From contig NC_041021.1 in NCBI RefSeq assembly GCF_004193775.1, positions 20,180,632-20,244,631 on the forward strand: a stretch of 64,000 nt of DNA. Direction: 5' to 3'. The notes under the pieces are model-generated. The model was not told where the DNA came from. It ran no database searches and saw only the letters and a program-made list of their open reading frames with translations. Shown in pieces: positions 33,889 through 46,499 of this stretch. A program made the translations under genes and the position numbers. Every line of letters starts with the position of its first letter. Within the stretch, counting starts at the first letter, position 1. Source of the DNA: Glycine soja (taxonomy: Eukaryota; Streptophyta; Magnoliopsida; Fabales; Fabaceae).

Positions 33889-34028
33889 AATATTATACAT
33901 AGAATACATTAAATCATACAAGCATATAATTAAATTGCATAGTGCATAATTTCCATTGTCTAGTCCTTAATAGGGAGTCTCTACACGTGTAGAAAAATAA
34001 ATTAAGAGAGAAATTTTAGGGTGTTACA
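33889..34028 (-). mobile_element. Start of host LTR (TGTAACACCC, minus strand)
   Basis: The plus-strand text ends TTTTAGGGTGTTACA at 34028, the reverse complement of a typical gypsy LTR start TGTAACACCC. Directly right of it the 167-bp tandem array begins. No opposite end with a duplication was found. Confidence 0.5.
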
Positions 34029-35945
34029 ATGAAAACCTAAGCACAGGGACCACCAAGCTCTGACACATGGCATGGGGTGATATCATGGCATGGCATACCT
34101 AGCCAAGGCAAGAAACAAGTAAAACCAAGAAGTCTAGTTTTGGCCAAAATTTGTGTCGGCTACTAGCCAAGAACTTAGCCAAAAACTAGTGACCAGCCAA
34201 AACCTAAGCACGAGACAAACCAAGCTCCAAAAACATGCCACAAGATGATATCTTGGCACGGGGGACCTAGCCTAGGCATGAAACGGTGAAAACCAAGAAG
34301 TTGATTTTTTACCAAGATTTGTGCCAACGACGGCTAGCCAAGAACTTAGCCAAAACCGATCGACTAATGAAAACCTAAGCATGGGGAAAACCAAGGTCCA
34401 AAACTTAGCAAAGGGTGATATCCTGGCATGGTGGACCTAGCCAAGAGAAATGGGCAAAAACAAGAAGTTAATTTTTGACCAAACTTTGTGCCAATGACTA
34501 GCGAAGAACTTAGTTGAAGATGAACAACCAATCAAAACCTAAGCATGAGGAAAAAAAATCTCCAAAACTTGGCACGGGGTGATATCTTGGCATGATGGAC
34601 CTAGCCAAGGCAAGAAACAAGAAAAAATAAGTTGATTTTTGGCCAAAATTTGTGCCAACAACAATGCCAAGAACTTAGCCAAAAACGAGCGACCGGACAA
34701 AAACTTAGCATGGGGAAAACCAAGCTCCGAAACATGGCATCGGGTGATATCTTTGCATGGGGACCTAACCAAGGCAAGAAATAGGGAAAACCAAGAAGTC
34801 AATTTTTGGCTTAGATTTGTGCCAATAACTTGCCAAGAAATTAGCCGAAAACGAATGACTAGTGAAAACCTAAGCACGACACAAACCAAGCTTCAAAACA
34901 TGGAACAAGATGATATCCTGGCAAGGTGGATCTAGCCAAGGAAAGAAAGGAAAAAAAATCCTAGAAGTGAATTTTTGGCCAAAATTTTGTGCCAAGGATT
35001 AGCCAAGAACTTAGTCAAAAACGAGCGACTGATCAAAACCTAAGCACTGGGAAAACCAAGTTCCAACCCTTCACACAAGGCAAACCAATCTCTGAAACTT
35101 GGAATGAGGTGATATCTTGGAATGGAATACCATGCTCCAAAACATGGCACGTGGAGATATCCAGGCATGGGGGACCTAACCAAGGAAGGAAACGGGAAAA
35201 ACCAAGAAGTCAATTTTAGGGCTAAAATTTGTGTTATTGACAAGCCAAGAACTTAGCTAAAAATAGGTGACTGATCAAAACTAAGCATGGGGCAAACCAA
35301 GTTCTGAAACTTGGCAAAAGGTGTATCGTCGCATGGTAGACCTAGCCAAGGCAAGAAACAAGCCAAACCAAGAATTTGATTATGTGCCAAAATATGTGTC
35401 AACGACTAGCCAAGACCTTACCCGGAAAGGGGTGACCGGTCAAAAACTTTGCACGGGGCAAAGAAGGCTCCAAAACATGGCACGAGGTGATATCTTAATA
35501 TGGTGGACGTAGCCAAAGCAAGAAACGGGCAAAACCAAGAAGTCGATTGTTGGACAAAATTTGTGTCAACGACTAGCCAAGAATGGGAAACCAATCAAAA
35601 CCTAAGCACAAGGCAAACCAAGCTCTGAAACATGGCACATGTGATATATTGGAATGGCAGACCTAGCCAAGGCAAGAGACAAGCAAAACCAAGCAGTCAA
35701 CTTTTGGCCAAAATATGTGTTAACAACTAGCCAAGAACTTTTTGAAAAAAAGGCGACCAGTCAAAAACTAAGCACGTGCGAAATGAACTCTAAATCTTCG
35801 TATTGGGTGATAACATTGCATGGGAGACCTAGCAAAGGCAAGAAATGGGAAAAACTGAGAAGTCAATTTTTGCCAAAAATATGTGCGAACAGCTAGCCAA
35901 GAACTTAGCCGAAAATGAGAAATTGGGAAAAAACTTAGCACGAGG
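34029..35945 (+). repeat. 167-bp tandem array, left part (about 11 copies)
   Basis: Diverged units of about 160-168 bp containing AAAACCTAAGCACGGG, ACCAAGCTCC, GGTGATATCTTGGCATGG, GACCTAGCCAAGGCAAGAAA, CCAAGAAGTC and GCCAAGAACTTAGCC. CCAAGAAGT recurs near 34133, 34293, 34460, 34626, 34791, 34959, 35202, 35369, 35537 and 35692. No coding. It continues at 53746 after element C. Confidence 0.9.
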
Positions 35946-38114
35946 TGTCGCAACCTACCCTTCGGCGGGAGGGCGACGCGTGACTCGCGGGATGCGTGTT
36001 CCACGAAAGGAATACGCGCGGAGTCGCCACCAACGTTTATTTGAGGAAAACGTCGGAAAAACCGGAAAAGACGCGATCTACGAACTTTTAAGTGAAAGGT
36101 TCGGGAGTTGTATTTACGCACGGGGAAGGTATTAGCACCCCACACGTCCGCCCCAAGGGACGGCAGCCTTTAATCGAATGTGCAAACATGACTTTGATTT
36201 TTTATGTTCCCTTTTTATGTCTCTATATCCTTCATACCCTTTTTATATTTTCTCTTTTTGTGGTCGACAAGGGTGTTTCCCTTTGCTCCTACGTATTCCT
36301 CAATTTGGGATGAGAAAATCAGACCTACGTAGTTCTTTTGGAACAAAGTGTTTGGTTTAAGTTTGTTTTTTGTCTTTTTTGCAAAATATGTTTTTTATTT
36401 GAACAAAAGGTCATTTAAGGTGTTGGACCATTAAACGGTCTTTTGATTTTGAAAGGAGAGAAACGTTAAGGCATTGGACCATTAACGATCTCTTGTTTTT
36501 GAAAGAAGAGAAACGTTAAGGCATTTGGACCATTAACGATCTCTTGGGGTGGTCGACAAAAGCGGGGCTTTTGCTCCTACGTATCCTCAATTGCGATGAG
36601 GAAATCAGACCTACGTAGTTCTTGCAAAAGCGGTAAAGTCACATGTTGATTTTATGCTTTTGAATGGTCCATGTTAACCGATAAAAGCAAAGAGGACCGT
36701 TTAAGGCGTTGGACCTTAAAACGGTTTTTAGTGATTTTCGGACAAAACTTGATTTGTGAGTCTATTTTAGTCTTAGTTTCACTTTGGTTATTAATCAATT
36801 CATTCAAGGAAACTTCCAAAGAAAAACGTCCGATTGATTTTTTTAATTTATTTTATTCAAAGATATTTTGATTATTTTATTATTATTTTTCAAGATATTT
36901 TGATTATTTTATTATTATTTTACTTTTTTTGGTTTAACCGAGGTTATAGCGTGAACGATCGGTTAGATTTCGTTTTAACAGTGATTAAACGAGATTACAA
37001 CACAAGTGATCGGTTGAAATTCATTTTATCATTTATTAGACGAGAAAACGGCTTAAATAAATGGTTAAAGCACGTTAAAAACGGAAGAAAAGAAAACTGA
37101 AAGTAAACGAAATTAAAGTGAAAGTACACAAAACAAGAAATGAATTGAAAGTCTCGAATTCGAAAACTTACCCGTTGAAGAACGAAGAACGAACGAAGAA
37201 TGGATGAAGAACGGTGAAGAACGATGAAGAATTTCCACAGAATCGCTTACGGAAGCGTTTCGGAAGCACCTCGGCTTAGATTTTCTTCACGGAAACGATT
37301 TTTCCAAGCAAATTCGAAAGAGAGAGAAGTGCCAAAGGGGCTGAACATTTTGAAACAGCTCCCCCCTCCCCTATTTATAGAAAAAAGAAGAGGTGCTTGC
37401 CGCCCAAAGACTTAATGAAGAAGATTTCTAAGCGCACCCGAATTACTAAGTTCACCCCCCTTTTCGTATTTTACGGAAAAGTTACGGAAGCCTTACGGAA
37501 CTGTTTTCGAATTTGATTTTCATCTTTTTTCTTTTCCCTTTTACCAATGTTAAGTGGAATATGCTTACCCAAGGTTTTCGGAAATTTTACGGAAGTATTA
37601 CGGAAGCCGCGGAAGCCGCGGAAGCCCCGAAAACCATTTTTCAAAAACGTGGAGGAGCTTGCCGCCCAGTTGCTTCCTCCTTAAGCAACCCAACTTCCAA
37701 AATGTTCTAGAAGGGCCTAGATTTGAATTGCTATTTACACCCCTATCTTGATAAGTTCACCCCCTTACCTTTTTTGGTGATTCTTTTTTCGTAAAGTTAC
37801 GGAAACTTACGAATCTCGTAACGATACTTGTTTTCTTTTCGTAATGTTACGGAACCTTGCGGATTACATAATCATCCCCCTTTTGACTTACGGAATGTTA
37901 CGGAACCTCACTTAATTATGCAACGATGCTTCCATTTGATTTCCGGTGTGTCACGGAAACTTACGGATTGTGCATCAATATATTTTTTTTGGTTTTTCGG
38001 CATGTCCTGGAATTTCACAAATTGCCCAATGATGGATGTCAAGCACCTCACAAGGACCAAAGAAAGGTCGCATGTCATCAAGCAAAGGTCCCCGGACGAA
38101 ATTAGGGTATGACA
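35946..38114 (-). repeat. Element C 3' LTR
   Basis: Plus-strand text TGTCGCAACC...GTATGACA. It has a minus-strand TATA box (CTATAAATAGG near 37370-37380), and two copies of a hairpin module (36263-36332, 36552-36618). Direct repeats of AAACGTTAAGGCATTGGACC lie near 36450-36540. Confidence 0.95.
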
Positions 38115-38136
38115 GTTGCCCCTCTTTACTTGTCTT
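38115..38136 (-). other. Polypurine tract of element C
   Basis: Minus-strand AAGTAAAGAGGGGCAAC abuts the 3' LTR and matches the tract of element A at 13355-13371. Confidence 0.85.
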
Positions 38137-38514
38137 TTATTGGAGATAAAAGGAAAGTAAAGATAAGACACTAATTTCGTTCCTCTCGATCTGACGAGAG
38201 TCGCGGGTGACCATAAAATCTCCACATGCAAATGACTTGTTGTTCCCGGATTTTCACAAATTGCCTAATGATGGGTGCCAAGCACCTCACAAGGACCAAA
38301 GAAAGGTCGCATGTCATCAAGCAAAGGTACCCGGACGAAAATTAGTGTATGACACTAATTTCGCTCCTCTCGGTTGACGAGAGTCGCGGGTGACCATGAA
38401 ATTTCCGCATGTAAATGACTTGTTGTTCCCGGAGGAACAAAAGGTGCAGAAGACTATGTCAGCCTCTGCATGCTATCAAGCGTTCTGTCTTACAGATAGC
38501 AAAAGAATGTTTAT

Positions 38515-40805
38515 ACGGATAACCACTCGGGTATTTCCGCGTATCATCGGGCCCGCCGCCTCTGGATGATACAAGGGTGCAGAATGACCAAATTTGGTCT
38601 CTGCTTGTCATCGGGCCCGCCGCCTCTGGATGACAAAAGGGTGCGGATAACCGTAAGGTATCTCCGCGTATCATCGGGCCCGCCGCCTCTGGATGATACA
38701 AGGGTGCAGAATGACCAAATTTTGTCTCTGCTTGTCATCGGGCCCGCCGCCTCTGGATGACAAAAGGGTGCGGATAACCGTAAGGTATCTCCGCGTATCA
38801 TCGGGCCCGCCGCCTCTGGATGATACAAGGGTGCAGAATGACCAAATTTTGTCTCTGCTTGTCATCGGGCCCGCCGCCTCTGGATGACAAAAGGGTGCGG
38901 ATAACCGTAAGGTATCTCCGCGTATCATCGGGCCCGCCACCTCTGGATGATACAAGGGTGCAGAATGATCAAACTTGGTCTCTGCTTGTCATCGGGCCCG
39001 CCGCCTCTGGATGACAAAAGGGTGCGGATAACCGTAAGGTATCTCCGCGTATCATCGGGCCCGCCGCCTCTGGATGATACAAGGGTGCAGAATGACCAAA
39101 CTTGGTCTCTGCTTGTCATCGGGCCCGCCGCCTCTGGATGACAAAAGGGTGCGGATAACCGTAAGGTATCTCCGCGTATCATCGGGCCCGCCGCCTCTGG
39201 ATGATAAAAGGGTGCGGATAACCGTAAGGTATCTCCGCGTATCATCGGGCCTGCCGCCTCTGGATGATACAAGGGTGAAGAATGACCAAACTTGGTCTCT
39301 GCTTGTCATCGGGCCCGCCGCCTCTGGATGACAAAAGGGTGCGGATAACCGTAAGGTATCTCCGCGTATCATCGGGCCCGCCGCCTCTGGATGATACAAG
39401 GGTGCAGAATGACCAAATTTGGTCTCTGCTTGTCATCGGGCCCGCCGCCTCTGGATGACAAAAGGGTGCGGATAACCGTAAGGTATCTCCGCGTATCATC
39501 GGGCCCGCCGCCTCTGGATGATACAAGGGTGCAGAATGACCAAACTTGGTCTCTGCTTGTCATCGGGCCCGCCGCCTCTGGATGACAAAAGGGTGCGGAT
39601 AACCGTAAGGTATCTCCGCGTATCATCGGGCCTGCCACCTCTGGATGATACAAGGGTGCAGAATGACCAAACTTGGTCTCTGCTTGTCATCGGGCCCGCC
39701 GCCTCTGGATGACAAAAGGGTGCGGATAACCGTAAGGTATCTCCGCGTATCATCGGGCCCGCCGCCTCTGGATGATACAAGGGTGCAGAATGACCAAATT
39801 TTGTCTCTGCTTGTCATCGGGCCCGCCGCCTCTGGATGACAAAAGGGTGCGGATAACCGTAAGGTATCTCCGCGTATCATCGGGCCCACCGCCTCTGGAT
39901 GATACAAGGGTGCAGAATGACCAAATTTTGTCTCTGCTTGTCATCGGGCCCGCCACCTCTGGATGACAAAAGGGTGCGGATAACCGTAAGGTATCTCCGC
40001 GTATCATCGGGCCCGCCGCCTCTGGATGATACAAGGGTGCAGAATGACCAAACTTGGTCTCTGCTTGTCATCGGGCCCGCCGCCTCTGGATGACAAAAGG
40101 GTGCGGATAACCGTAAGGTATCTCCGCGTATCATCGGGCCCGCCGCCTCTGGATGATACAAGGGTGCAGAATGACCAAACTTGGTCTCTGCTTGTCATCG
40201 GGCCCGCCGCCTTTGGATGACAAAAGGGTGCGGATAACCGTAAGGTATCTCCGCGTATCATCGGGCCTGCCGCCTCTGGATGATAAAAGGGTGCGGATAA
40301 CCGTAAGGTATCTCCGCGTATCATCGGGCCTGCCGCCTCTGGATGATACAAGGGTGAAGAATGACCAAACTTGGTCTCTGCTTGTCATCGGGCCCGCCGC
40401 CTCTGGATGACAAAAGGGTGCGGATAACCGTAAGGTATCTCCGCGTATCATCGGGCCCGCCGCCTCTGGATGACAAAAGGGTGCGGATAACCGTAAGGTA
40501 TCTCCGCGTGTCATCGGGCCCGCCGCCTCTGGATGATACAAGGGTGCAGAATGACCAAACTTGGTCTCTGCTTGTCATCGGGCCCGCCGCCTCTGGATGA
40601 CAAAAGGGTGCGGATAACCGTAAGGTATCTCCGCGTATCATCGGGCCTGCCGCCTCTGGATGATACAAGGGTGCAGAATGACCAAACTTGGTCTCTGCTT
40701 GTCATCGGGCCCGCCGCCTCTGGATGACAAAAGGGTGCGGATAACCGTAAGGTATCTCCGCGTATCATCGGGCCCGCCGCCTCTGGATGATACAAGGGTG
40801 CACGT
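38515..40805 (-). repeat. 127-bp higher-order tandem array (about 18 units)
   Basis: Each 127-bp unit consists of two related 63-64-bp halves, both holding CATCGGGCCCGCCGCCTCTG followed by GATGA, one ending in ATACAAGGGTGCAGAATGACC and the other in CAAAAGGGTGCGGATAACCG. A half unit has been gained near 39180, 40265 and 40450. The short frames that recur every 127 bp are by-products. It occupies the same place, next to the PPT, as the 102-bp repeats of element A, but with unrelated sequence. Confidence 0.95.
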
Positions 40806-41215
40806 CACAGGACCTCAGGGTCAGTATGACAAAGATTATGGGGCGGCCGACAAAAGCAAGGCTCTTGCTCCTACGTATCCTCCAATGAGGAACTCAGACC
40901 TACGTAGTTCTGGATAACTTGTGAGACTTGAAAAGTCTCCATCGGAAAATGATGACATCTCCGGAAAGGGCACAGATGATCATATTGGTCTCTGCTCGTC
41001 AATCACACTTGGGGTCACTGAATGACGAGGTGCGGATAACCGTAAGGTGTCTCCGCAGGCTACCAGCTCTTGAGTCATGGCAACAAAAGGCGGTATGGTC
41101 GACAAAAGCGAGGCTCTTGCTCCTACGTATCCTCCAATGAGGAACTCAGACCTACGTAGTTCTGGATAACTTGTGAGACTTGAAAAAGTCTCGGTGTTTT
41201 CTCCACTAAAATGCA
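40806..41215 (-). repeat. Duplicated hairpin module in C 3' region
   Basis: Two copies (40846-40907, 41098-41159) of the LTR hairpin module, each followed by GGATAACTTGTGAGACTTG. Between them is a GGTGCGGATAACCGTAAGGT segment shared with the 127-bp array. Confidence 0.75.
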
Positions 41216-42999
41216 AACATGCTTTAGCAAAGAGACAAATATTCCAACTGATTTAGAGCAGCATATGCTTTTTTGAGTGAAAAACAATGCGTCTACCGGG
41301 GAAGGAGAGTCTGCTGATGAAATCTCCCATAACCATAAATGAGATTTTGGATGTTAGAATTTCGTTTCTAAATGACCATTTAGAGGAAACACTGGGTTCG
41401 ACAAAAATAGAAGAAATCCACTCAAAGTGTATCAATCTCGCACAGGTAAGTGTTTCATCCTAATTCCGAACCATAGATATGTCATGACTTGACTTTGCAA
41501 ATTATTTCCTATCAAATCAAAAATTACATGCGTGATCATGGATCAATAGGGCTTCCCTTGGGAATGGGTTCTTTTGGTGGGTTTTTTTTTCGGCTTTTGT
41601 GTGTTTTTGGCTTTTGATTTTTCTGGCTTTTTCTTTTTCTGTTTTTTTTTTGTTTAGTGCGGGGCGAGAAAAAAAAGTCGCTAGCGCACGGGATTTTGGT
41701 TGGTAATCAAAGGGAGAAGACCATTTTAGGTCGTGGTTTCCTTTCCTTCCCTTTTTGTTCATTTGGTGACAATTCTGTATTGTTCAGATATTGTCCGGTC
41801 CAAAGACTTCTCTGCACATTTCTTCTGTTTTCTTTCGATCCTTGATCAGGAGCTTTCTTTCCTCCTTTTCTCCTTTTTCTTTCTCCCATTCTTTGATTGG
41901 GAATTTTCTTTCTTTTCTTTTTGCTTTCTCCCACTCTTTGATTGGGAATTTCCTTTCTTTTCTTTTTTTGCTTTCTCTTTGATTGGAAATTTTCCTTCTT
42001 TTCTTTTTTGGCTAAGGATTATGGTGAGTCAGGATTTTGGCTCAAGGTTTGTAGAATGGCTAGACATGATACATGTCGGGGTTTGGTTTGGCTCAAGGAT
42101 AAAAGGGATGCCCCACATTATTTCCATGACACAAATGCAAAAATGATGATTTGGAAACTTTATGCAAAACTGGTCATGCATGCACCTATGCGGACACTCA
42201 AGTGTCAAATTTTTATGGTCATGTGATGCTAGGGCTCAGGATTCATTTCCTCTATTTTAAATCAACCCAATGTTTCCAAAATATGTTCTTTTATCAATTT
42301 GTGCATTCATCCGAGTCCATTTCGGGCGTCCGGGGAAAACTTCACAGCATTCACCCTTCAGGTGTATACCCATTTTTTTCAAAAACTAGTTATGATCAGT
42401 GAATTTTTTTTTTCAAAGAAAAGTTGGAAATCATCTCTTTTCAAAAGCATGTTGGTTTTTCAGCTTGACAACTTATTTTTTTCTTTTTTTTTTCTTCTTT
42501 TTTTTATCATTATCATTTGTTTATTTCTTTTTCTTGTTTATTATTTTTTTCCCTTTTTTTTCATGAGGTATTTTGCTACCTAAACATGTGTATATTTTTG
42601 TGAGGTATTTTTGCTACCTAAACATGTGTATATTTTTGTGAGGTATTTTTGCTACATACATGCATATCCAAGGTATTTTTCACTACCTAAACACGCATAC
42701 ATATATTTTGTGAAGTGTGTTTTTGTTTACATACATGCATATCTAAGGTATCTTGCTACCTAAACATACATATATATATTTTGTGAGGTAGTTCTTTGCT
42801 ACCTAAATTACATACATGCATATATAAGGTATTTTTCACTACCTAAACACGCATACATATATTTTGTGAGGTATGACTACCTTCCGAGCTTGTGCTCGTT
42901 TTATTTAAATTCTTAGGATCATGAGCAACTAGGTGTGTCCCAATAAGACTTGAGAAACAAAAGGTGATAAAATAGTAAGCAGAAATTTAAAAGTTACTA
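41216..42999 (-). other. C 3' region: pyrimidine tract, conserved block, short repeats
   Basis: 41840-42010 is pyrimidine-rich with three TTTGATTGGGAATTTTC-like repeats, the counterpart of the purine tract in A. 42060-42235 matches A 11330-11545 in opposite orientation. 42560-42880 has repeats of GAGGTATTTTTGCTACCTAA with a spacing of roughly 38-60 bp. No gene is supported. Confidence 0.55.
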
Positions 43000-43960
43000 G
43001 GTTGCCTCCTAGTAGCGCTTCTTTAACGTCTTGAGCTGGACGCATGATGGCTTGTAGGTCACGGACCTAGTACTTTGCTTACCTTTGGCTTTGGACTTGG
43101 TCGCCTGCTGGTCGGCCATGTGTCGTAGGCAACGCTCTAACCTTTTTGCGGATGAGCTGAGGTGAACTCTAGAGGTGGTGGCGGTGTGTCTATTGCCCGC
43201 TACCGGCCATCCCAATGCTGCTGTGGTGTTTCGCCCTGCGCCTGCCTGGGGGCGCAGTACTTCTTGATGAAAGCTCGATTAGTAGGGGGCCTGATGACCT
43301 TGCTGGGGGCAACAGGCACTCCCTAGAACTGACAGAGACCCGTATTTAGAGCTGGCAACTCCAAGACCCTGTTGGCCTTCTTCGGGTCCACTAGGTGTCT
43401 GGCGGGCACAATCCCTGCAAACAATAGATGACATCAGAAATCAGTTGGGGGAGGTGCATACTTACCTATGCCACGATGACATGAACTTGCTGGGGGGAAC
43501 GGGCGCCCTGTAGGGCTGACAGAGGCCCGTAACCAGAGCTGGAAACCCCAGGGCCCTGTTGGACTTCTTCAGGTCCACTGGGTGTCTTTGTGGGTGTGAT
43601 CCCTACAAACAATAGATGGTATCAGAAATCAGTTGAACCATATGCATACTTACCCATGTCGGGACGACACAGACCAACTGATACTTTTGCAGGGGGAGAT
43701 TGGCATTGCGGTCGCTGGGCAGAATGTTGCTAAGTAGCAATGTCATCTATATCTGTGTAAGAGTGGTCATGTTGGTACGCATGATCCGCACTCGTCTCTT
43801 TGCAGCGGCACAGGTGAAATCTTGCCCCGGTATGCATAGTAGCTGTGTGATAGCCTCCCTCTCTGGTTGTGCTCGCACAGTTGGCCGTCCTCCAATATCA
43901 GGGGGTGGCCCAGGAACCGTTAAAAGGAAACTACTGGTCCCTTAACCGGGAGTGCAAGTC
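43000..43960 (-). pseudogene. Remnant of the plant transposon-family downstream ORF in C
   Basis: On the minus strand two partial copies (about 43660-43460 and 43440-43200) match the ORF at 9741: CQLVCVVPTWVSMHMVQLIS, then KKSNRALGFPALVTGLCQP, and again NRVLELPALNTGLCQF, APSKVIRPPTNRAFIKKYC. Stops and frameshifts are frequent. The segment is tandemly duplicated with sequence CAAACAATAGATG between copies. It ends in the DVKEALLGG-type string also seen at 17460. Confidence 0.65.
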
Positions 43961-44029
43961 TTGGTTAAGCATTTAAGGATAGAGGACCTTAAATTCTCTT
44001 AAGGTGCGGATGTGGAGCACACTGAAAAT

Positions 44030-44705
44030 GAGGACACATAGCCCTCTAAAGGTGAGGGCGTGCAACCCTCTCAAGGCGAGGATGTGTAGTCCTCTGTAGG
44101 TGAGGGCGTGCAACCCTCTGTTGGCGAGGACGTGTAGTCCTCTCATGGCGAGGGCGTGTAGCCCTCTGAAGGTGAGGACGTGTAGTCCTCTGGAGGTGAG
44201 GGCGTGCAGCCCTCTGATGGTGAGGACATGTAGTCCTCTCAAGGCGAGGACGTGTAGTCCTCTGGAGGTGAGGGCGTGCAGCCCTCTGATGGTGAGGACA
44301 TGGAGTCCTCTGAAGGCGAGGACGTGTAGTCCTCTAAAGGTGAGGGCGTGTAGCCCTACGTTGGCGAGGACGTGTAGTCCTCTCAAGGTGAGGGCGTGCA
44401 GCCCTCTATTGGCGAGGACGTGTAGTCCTCTAAAGGTGAGGGCGTGTAGCCCTACGAAGGTGAGGACATGCAGTCCTCTGATGGCGAGGGCGTGTAACCC
44501 TCTGAAGGTGAGGACATGCAGTCCTCTGATGGCGAGGGCGTGTAGCCCTCTGAAGGTGAGGACACGCAGTCCTCTGATGGCGAGGGCGTGTAGCCCTCTG
44601 AAGGTGAGGACATGCAGTCCTCTGAAAGTGAGGACACACAGTCCTCTTAAGGTGAGGGCGTGCAGCCCTCTGTTGGCGAGGACGTGTAGTCCTCTGAAGA
44701 CCAGG
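44030..44705 (-). repeat. 24-bp minisatellite (about 28 units) with internal dyads
   Basis: Units alternate between GAGGACGTGTAGTCCTCT and GAGGGCGTGYAGCCCTCT, each followed by six variable bases (for example GAAGGT). Each unit has its own inverted repeat (GAGGAC/GTCCTC or GAGGGC/GCCCTC), and 24 is a multiple of 3, so frames of 8-residue repeats are open on both strands. I treat these as by-products. Confidence 0.9.
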
Positions 44706-45189
44706 GTACTAGTACCCGAGGGTCCATCCTTATGAGAAAGCAAGAGATCGACTCATCGAGAGAGCCGGTCATCCCAAATTCAAAAGATTTGGACATTTAG
44801 ATGTAGGGAATCTATGTAGTTAACATGATTTTGAGGGATGCAAATGCATGCAACCTTTGTTGTGAAATTTGGGTAAATGCGGACTTTGTATGAAACAATG
44901 CAATGTAATGGAAAGTTGTACAATGTTCATGGCATTCTTTCCCTATTTTGTGATTTTGATTTTGATTTAATTTTTTTGGAAAACACAGATTGACTGTCCT
45001 TTTGAAAGAGGTGATAATTCATGCAACCTTATCCTATCTTTTGCAAATCTCTCCGGGAACCCCCTCAAAGTGTATGTTCTATTTGATTTAGTCACTTGAC
45101 CATTTTGGAGTGATGGCAATAGAGCTGTTTGTCGTTTAATCAATCTATTGAAATCCTAGGGTTTGTCCCCCCTTTTTTTGTTGAAAACA

Positions 45190-45420
45190 TCGATGGGTGA
45201 GAACTTTTGATCGGCCCCTATGTTCACTTGAGGCTCATGCACGGTGCCCCTCATTGCCCCAGTGTAAGGATTTGAGGTACCAATCGTTGTCTTTCGTCAT
45301 GACCTTGTAGGAGGGAACCTATTGGGTGAGAACTTCTAATCTGCCCCTAGGTTCACTTGAGGCTCAAGCACGATGCCCCTCATTGCCCCAGTGTAAGGCT
45401 TTGAGGTACCAATCGTTGTC
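45190..45420 (-). repeat. 129-bp tandem duplication
   Basis: The block with TTCACTTGAGGCTCA, GATGCCCCTCATTGCCCCAG and GAGGTACCAATCGTTGTC occurs twice, 129 bp apart (45214 and 45343). Confidence 0.75.
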
Positions 45421-45541
45421 TTGTTTTCATAGCCTCGTAGTGAGGAAGAATGAAAGAAGCAGTTGATTCTTGCAAAAAGAATTTTCCAAGGACGAGAAAT
45501 AGTTGAAGGATTTTTTGATGGATTAAGTCGAATGACTCCTA

Positions 45542-46337
45542 TGTAGAAGCAAGATGTTTTCATGTCTTGATGATGCTAAAGGATCAAGTGCTTCTAAGTT
45601 TTATCCAAGAAAATCAAGATATATGATCAAGTTTGATCTCTTTAGAATCTTTAGGAAGAAGTTTCCAAATTGAAACAAACAAAGGTTTGACCAAAGAATT
45701 CTATCATTTCAATTTGAGATTTGCTCTCTGGTAATCGATTACCAGTAGTTAAAAATGTTTATAACAGTCACTAGAAATTTGAATTCAAAATTTATAATGT
45801 GTAATCGATTACACATGGATGGTAATTGATTACCAGCAATTTATTCAAATTTTAAAGCCTGTGATCTATTACACAAGTCTTGTAATCGATTACCAGAGGG
45901 GATTTTCAGAAAATAATTTCCAAGAGACATATCTATTCAAATGTTTTATGAACGGCCATTCAAATGTTTTAAAGAGAGTTTTCATTGCCCAAACAGTTTT
46001 ATCCTCTCGAAAGATCAAGAGTTTTTCTGAACTGAAATGTCTTATCCTCTCAAAAAGATTCCTTGGTCAACCACTTGCATATTCAATAATGAATTTTGAT
46101 TGGTCTTCATTGTACAATCTATCCCTTTTAAGAGAGATTTCTTCTTCTTATTTCTGAAAAGGGATTAAGAGACCGTGGGTCTCTTGTAGTAGAGGATTCT
46201 TGAACACAAGGGAAGGGTTGTCCCTATATGCATTGTTAATCCGAAAAGAGAGAGTGAAAGTTTAATTGGGGAATATTATTCATATCTTAATTCAATCCCC
46301 TCTTCTTCTCAAGGTAACTGAGGCCATTTGTCCAACA
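45542..46337 (+). repeat. SIRE-type copia solo LTR in element C, 796 bp
   Basis: Runs from TGTAGAAGCAAGATG to TTTGTCCAACA with a perfect TCCTA duplication (45537-45541, 46338-46342). It contains four TAATYGATTA-type palindromes between about 45731 and 45897. It lies in plus orientation inside minus-strand element C, between gag and the minisatellite region. Confidence 0.9.
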
Positions 46338-46499
46338 TCCTATTCTTGATAACTCACTTCTCTCTAAAAAGACAAAATGAGGTCACATGAACGTCTATAT
46401 TTTTACTTGAAAACACAGTCAATCAAATGCCTTTTTATTTTTTATTTTGAAACTTATTTTTTATTTTGAAACTTATTTGTTTTGAACTTTGCTCGTTGT

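Noticed and set aside
34029..35945. Soybean centromeric satellites (91/92 bp)
   Set aside because: Unit length is about 167 bp and the sequence I recall for those satellites is not seen.
38515..40805. CRISPR-like or gene-rich region (regular repeats, many short ORFs every 127 bp)
   Set aside because: Repeats are head to tail with no unique spacers, the genome is a plant, and the ORFs are by-products of the tandem array.
43973..44743. Repetitive 211- and 256-codon ORFs on both strands
   Set aside because: Explained by the 24-bp minisatellite; no non-repetitive coding part.
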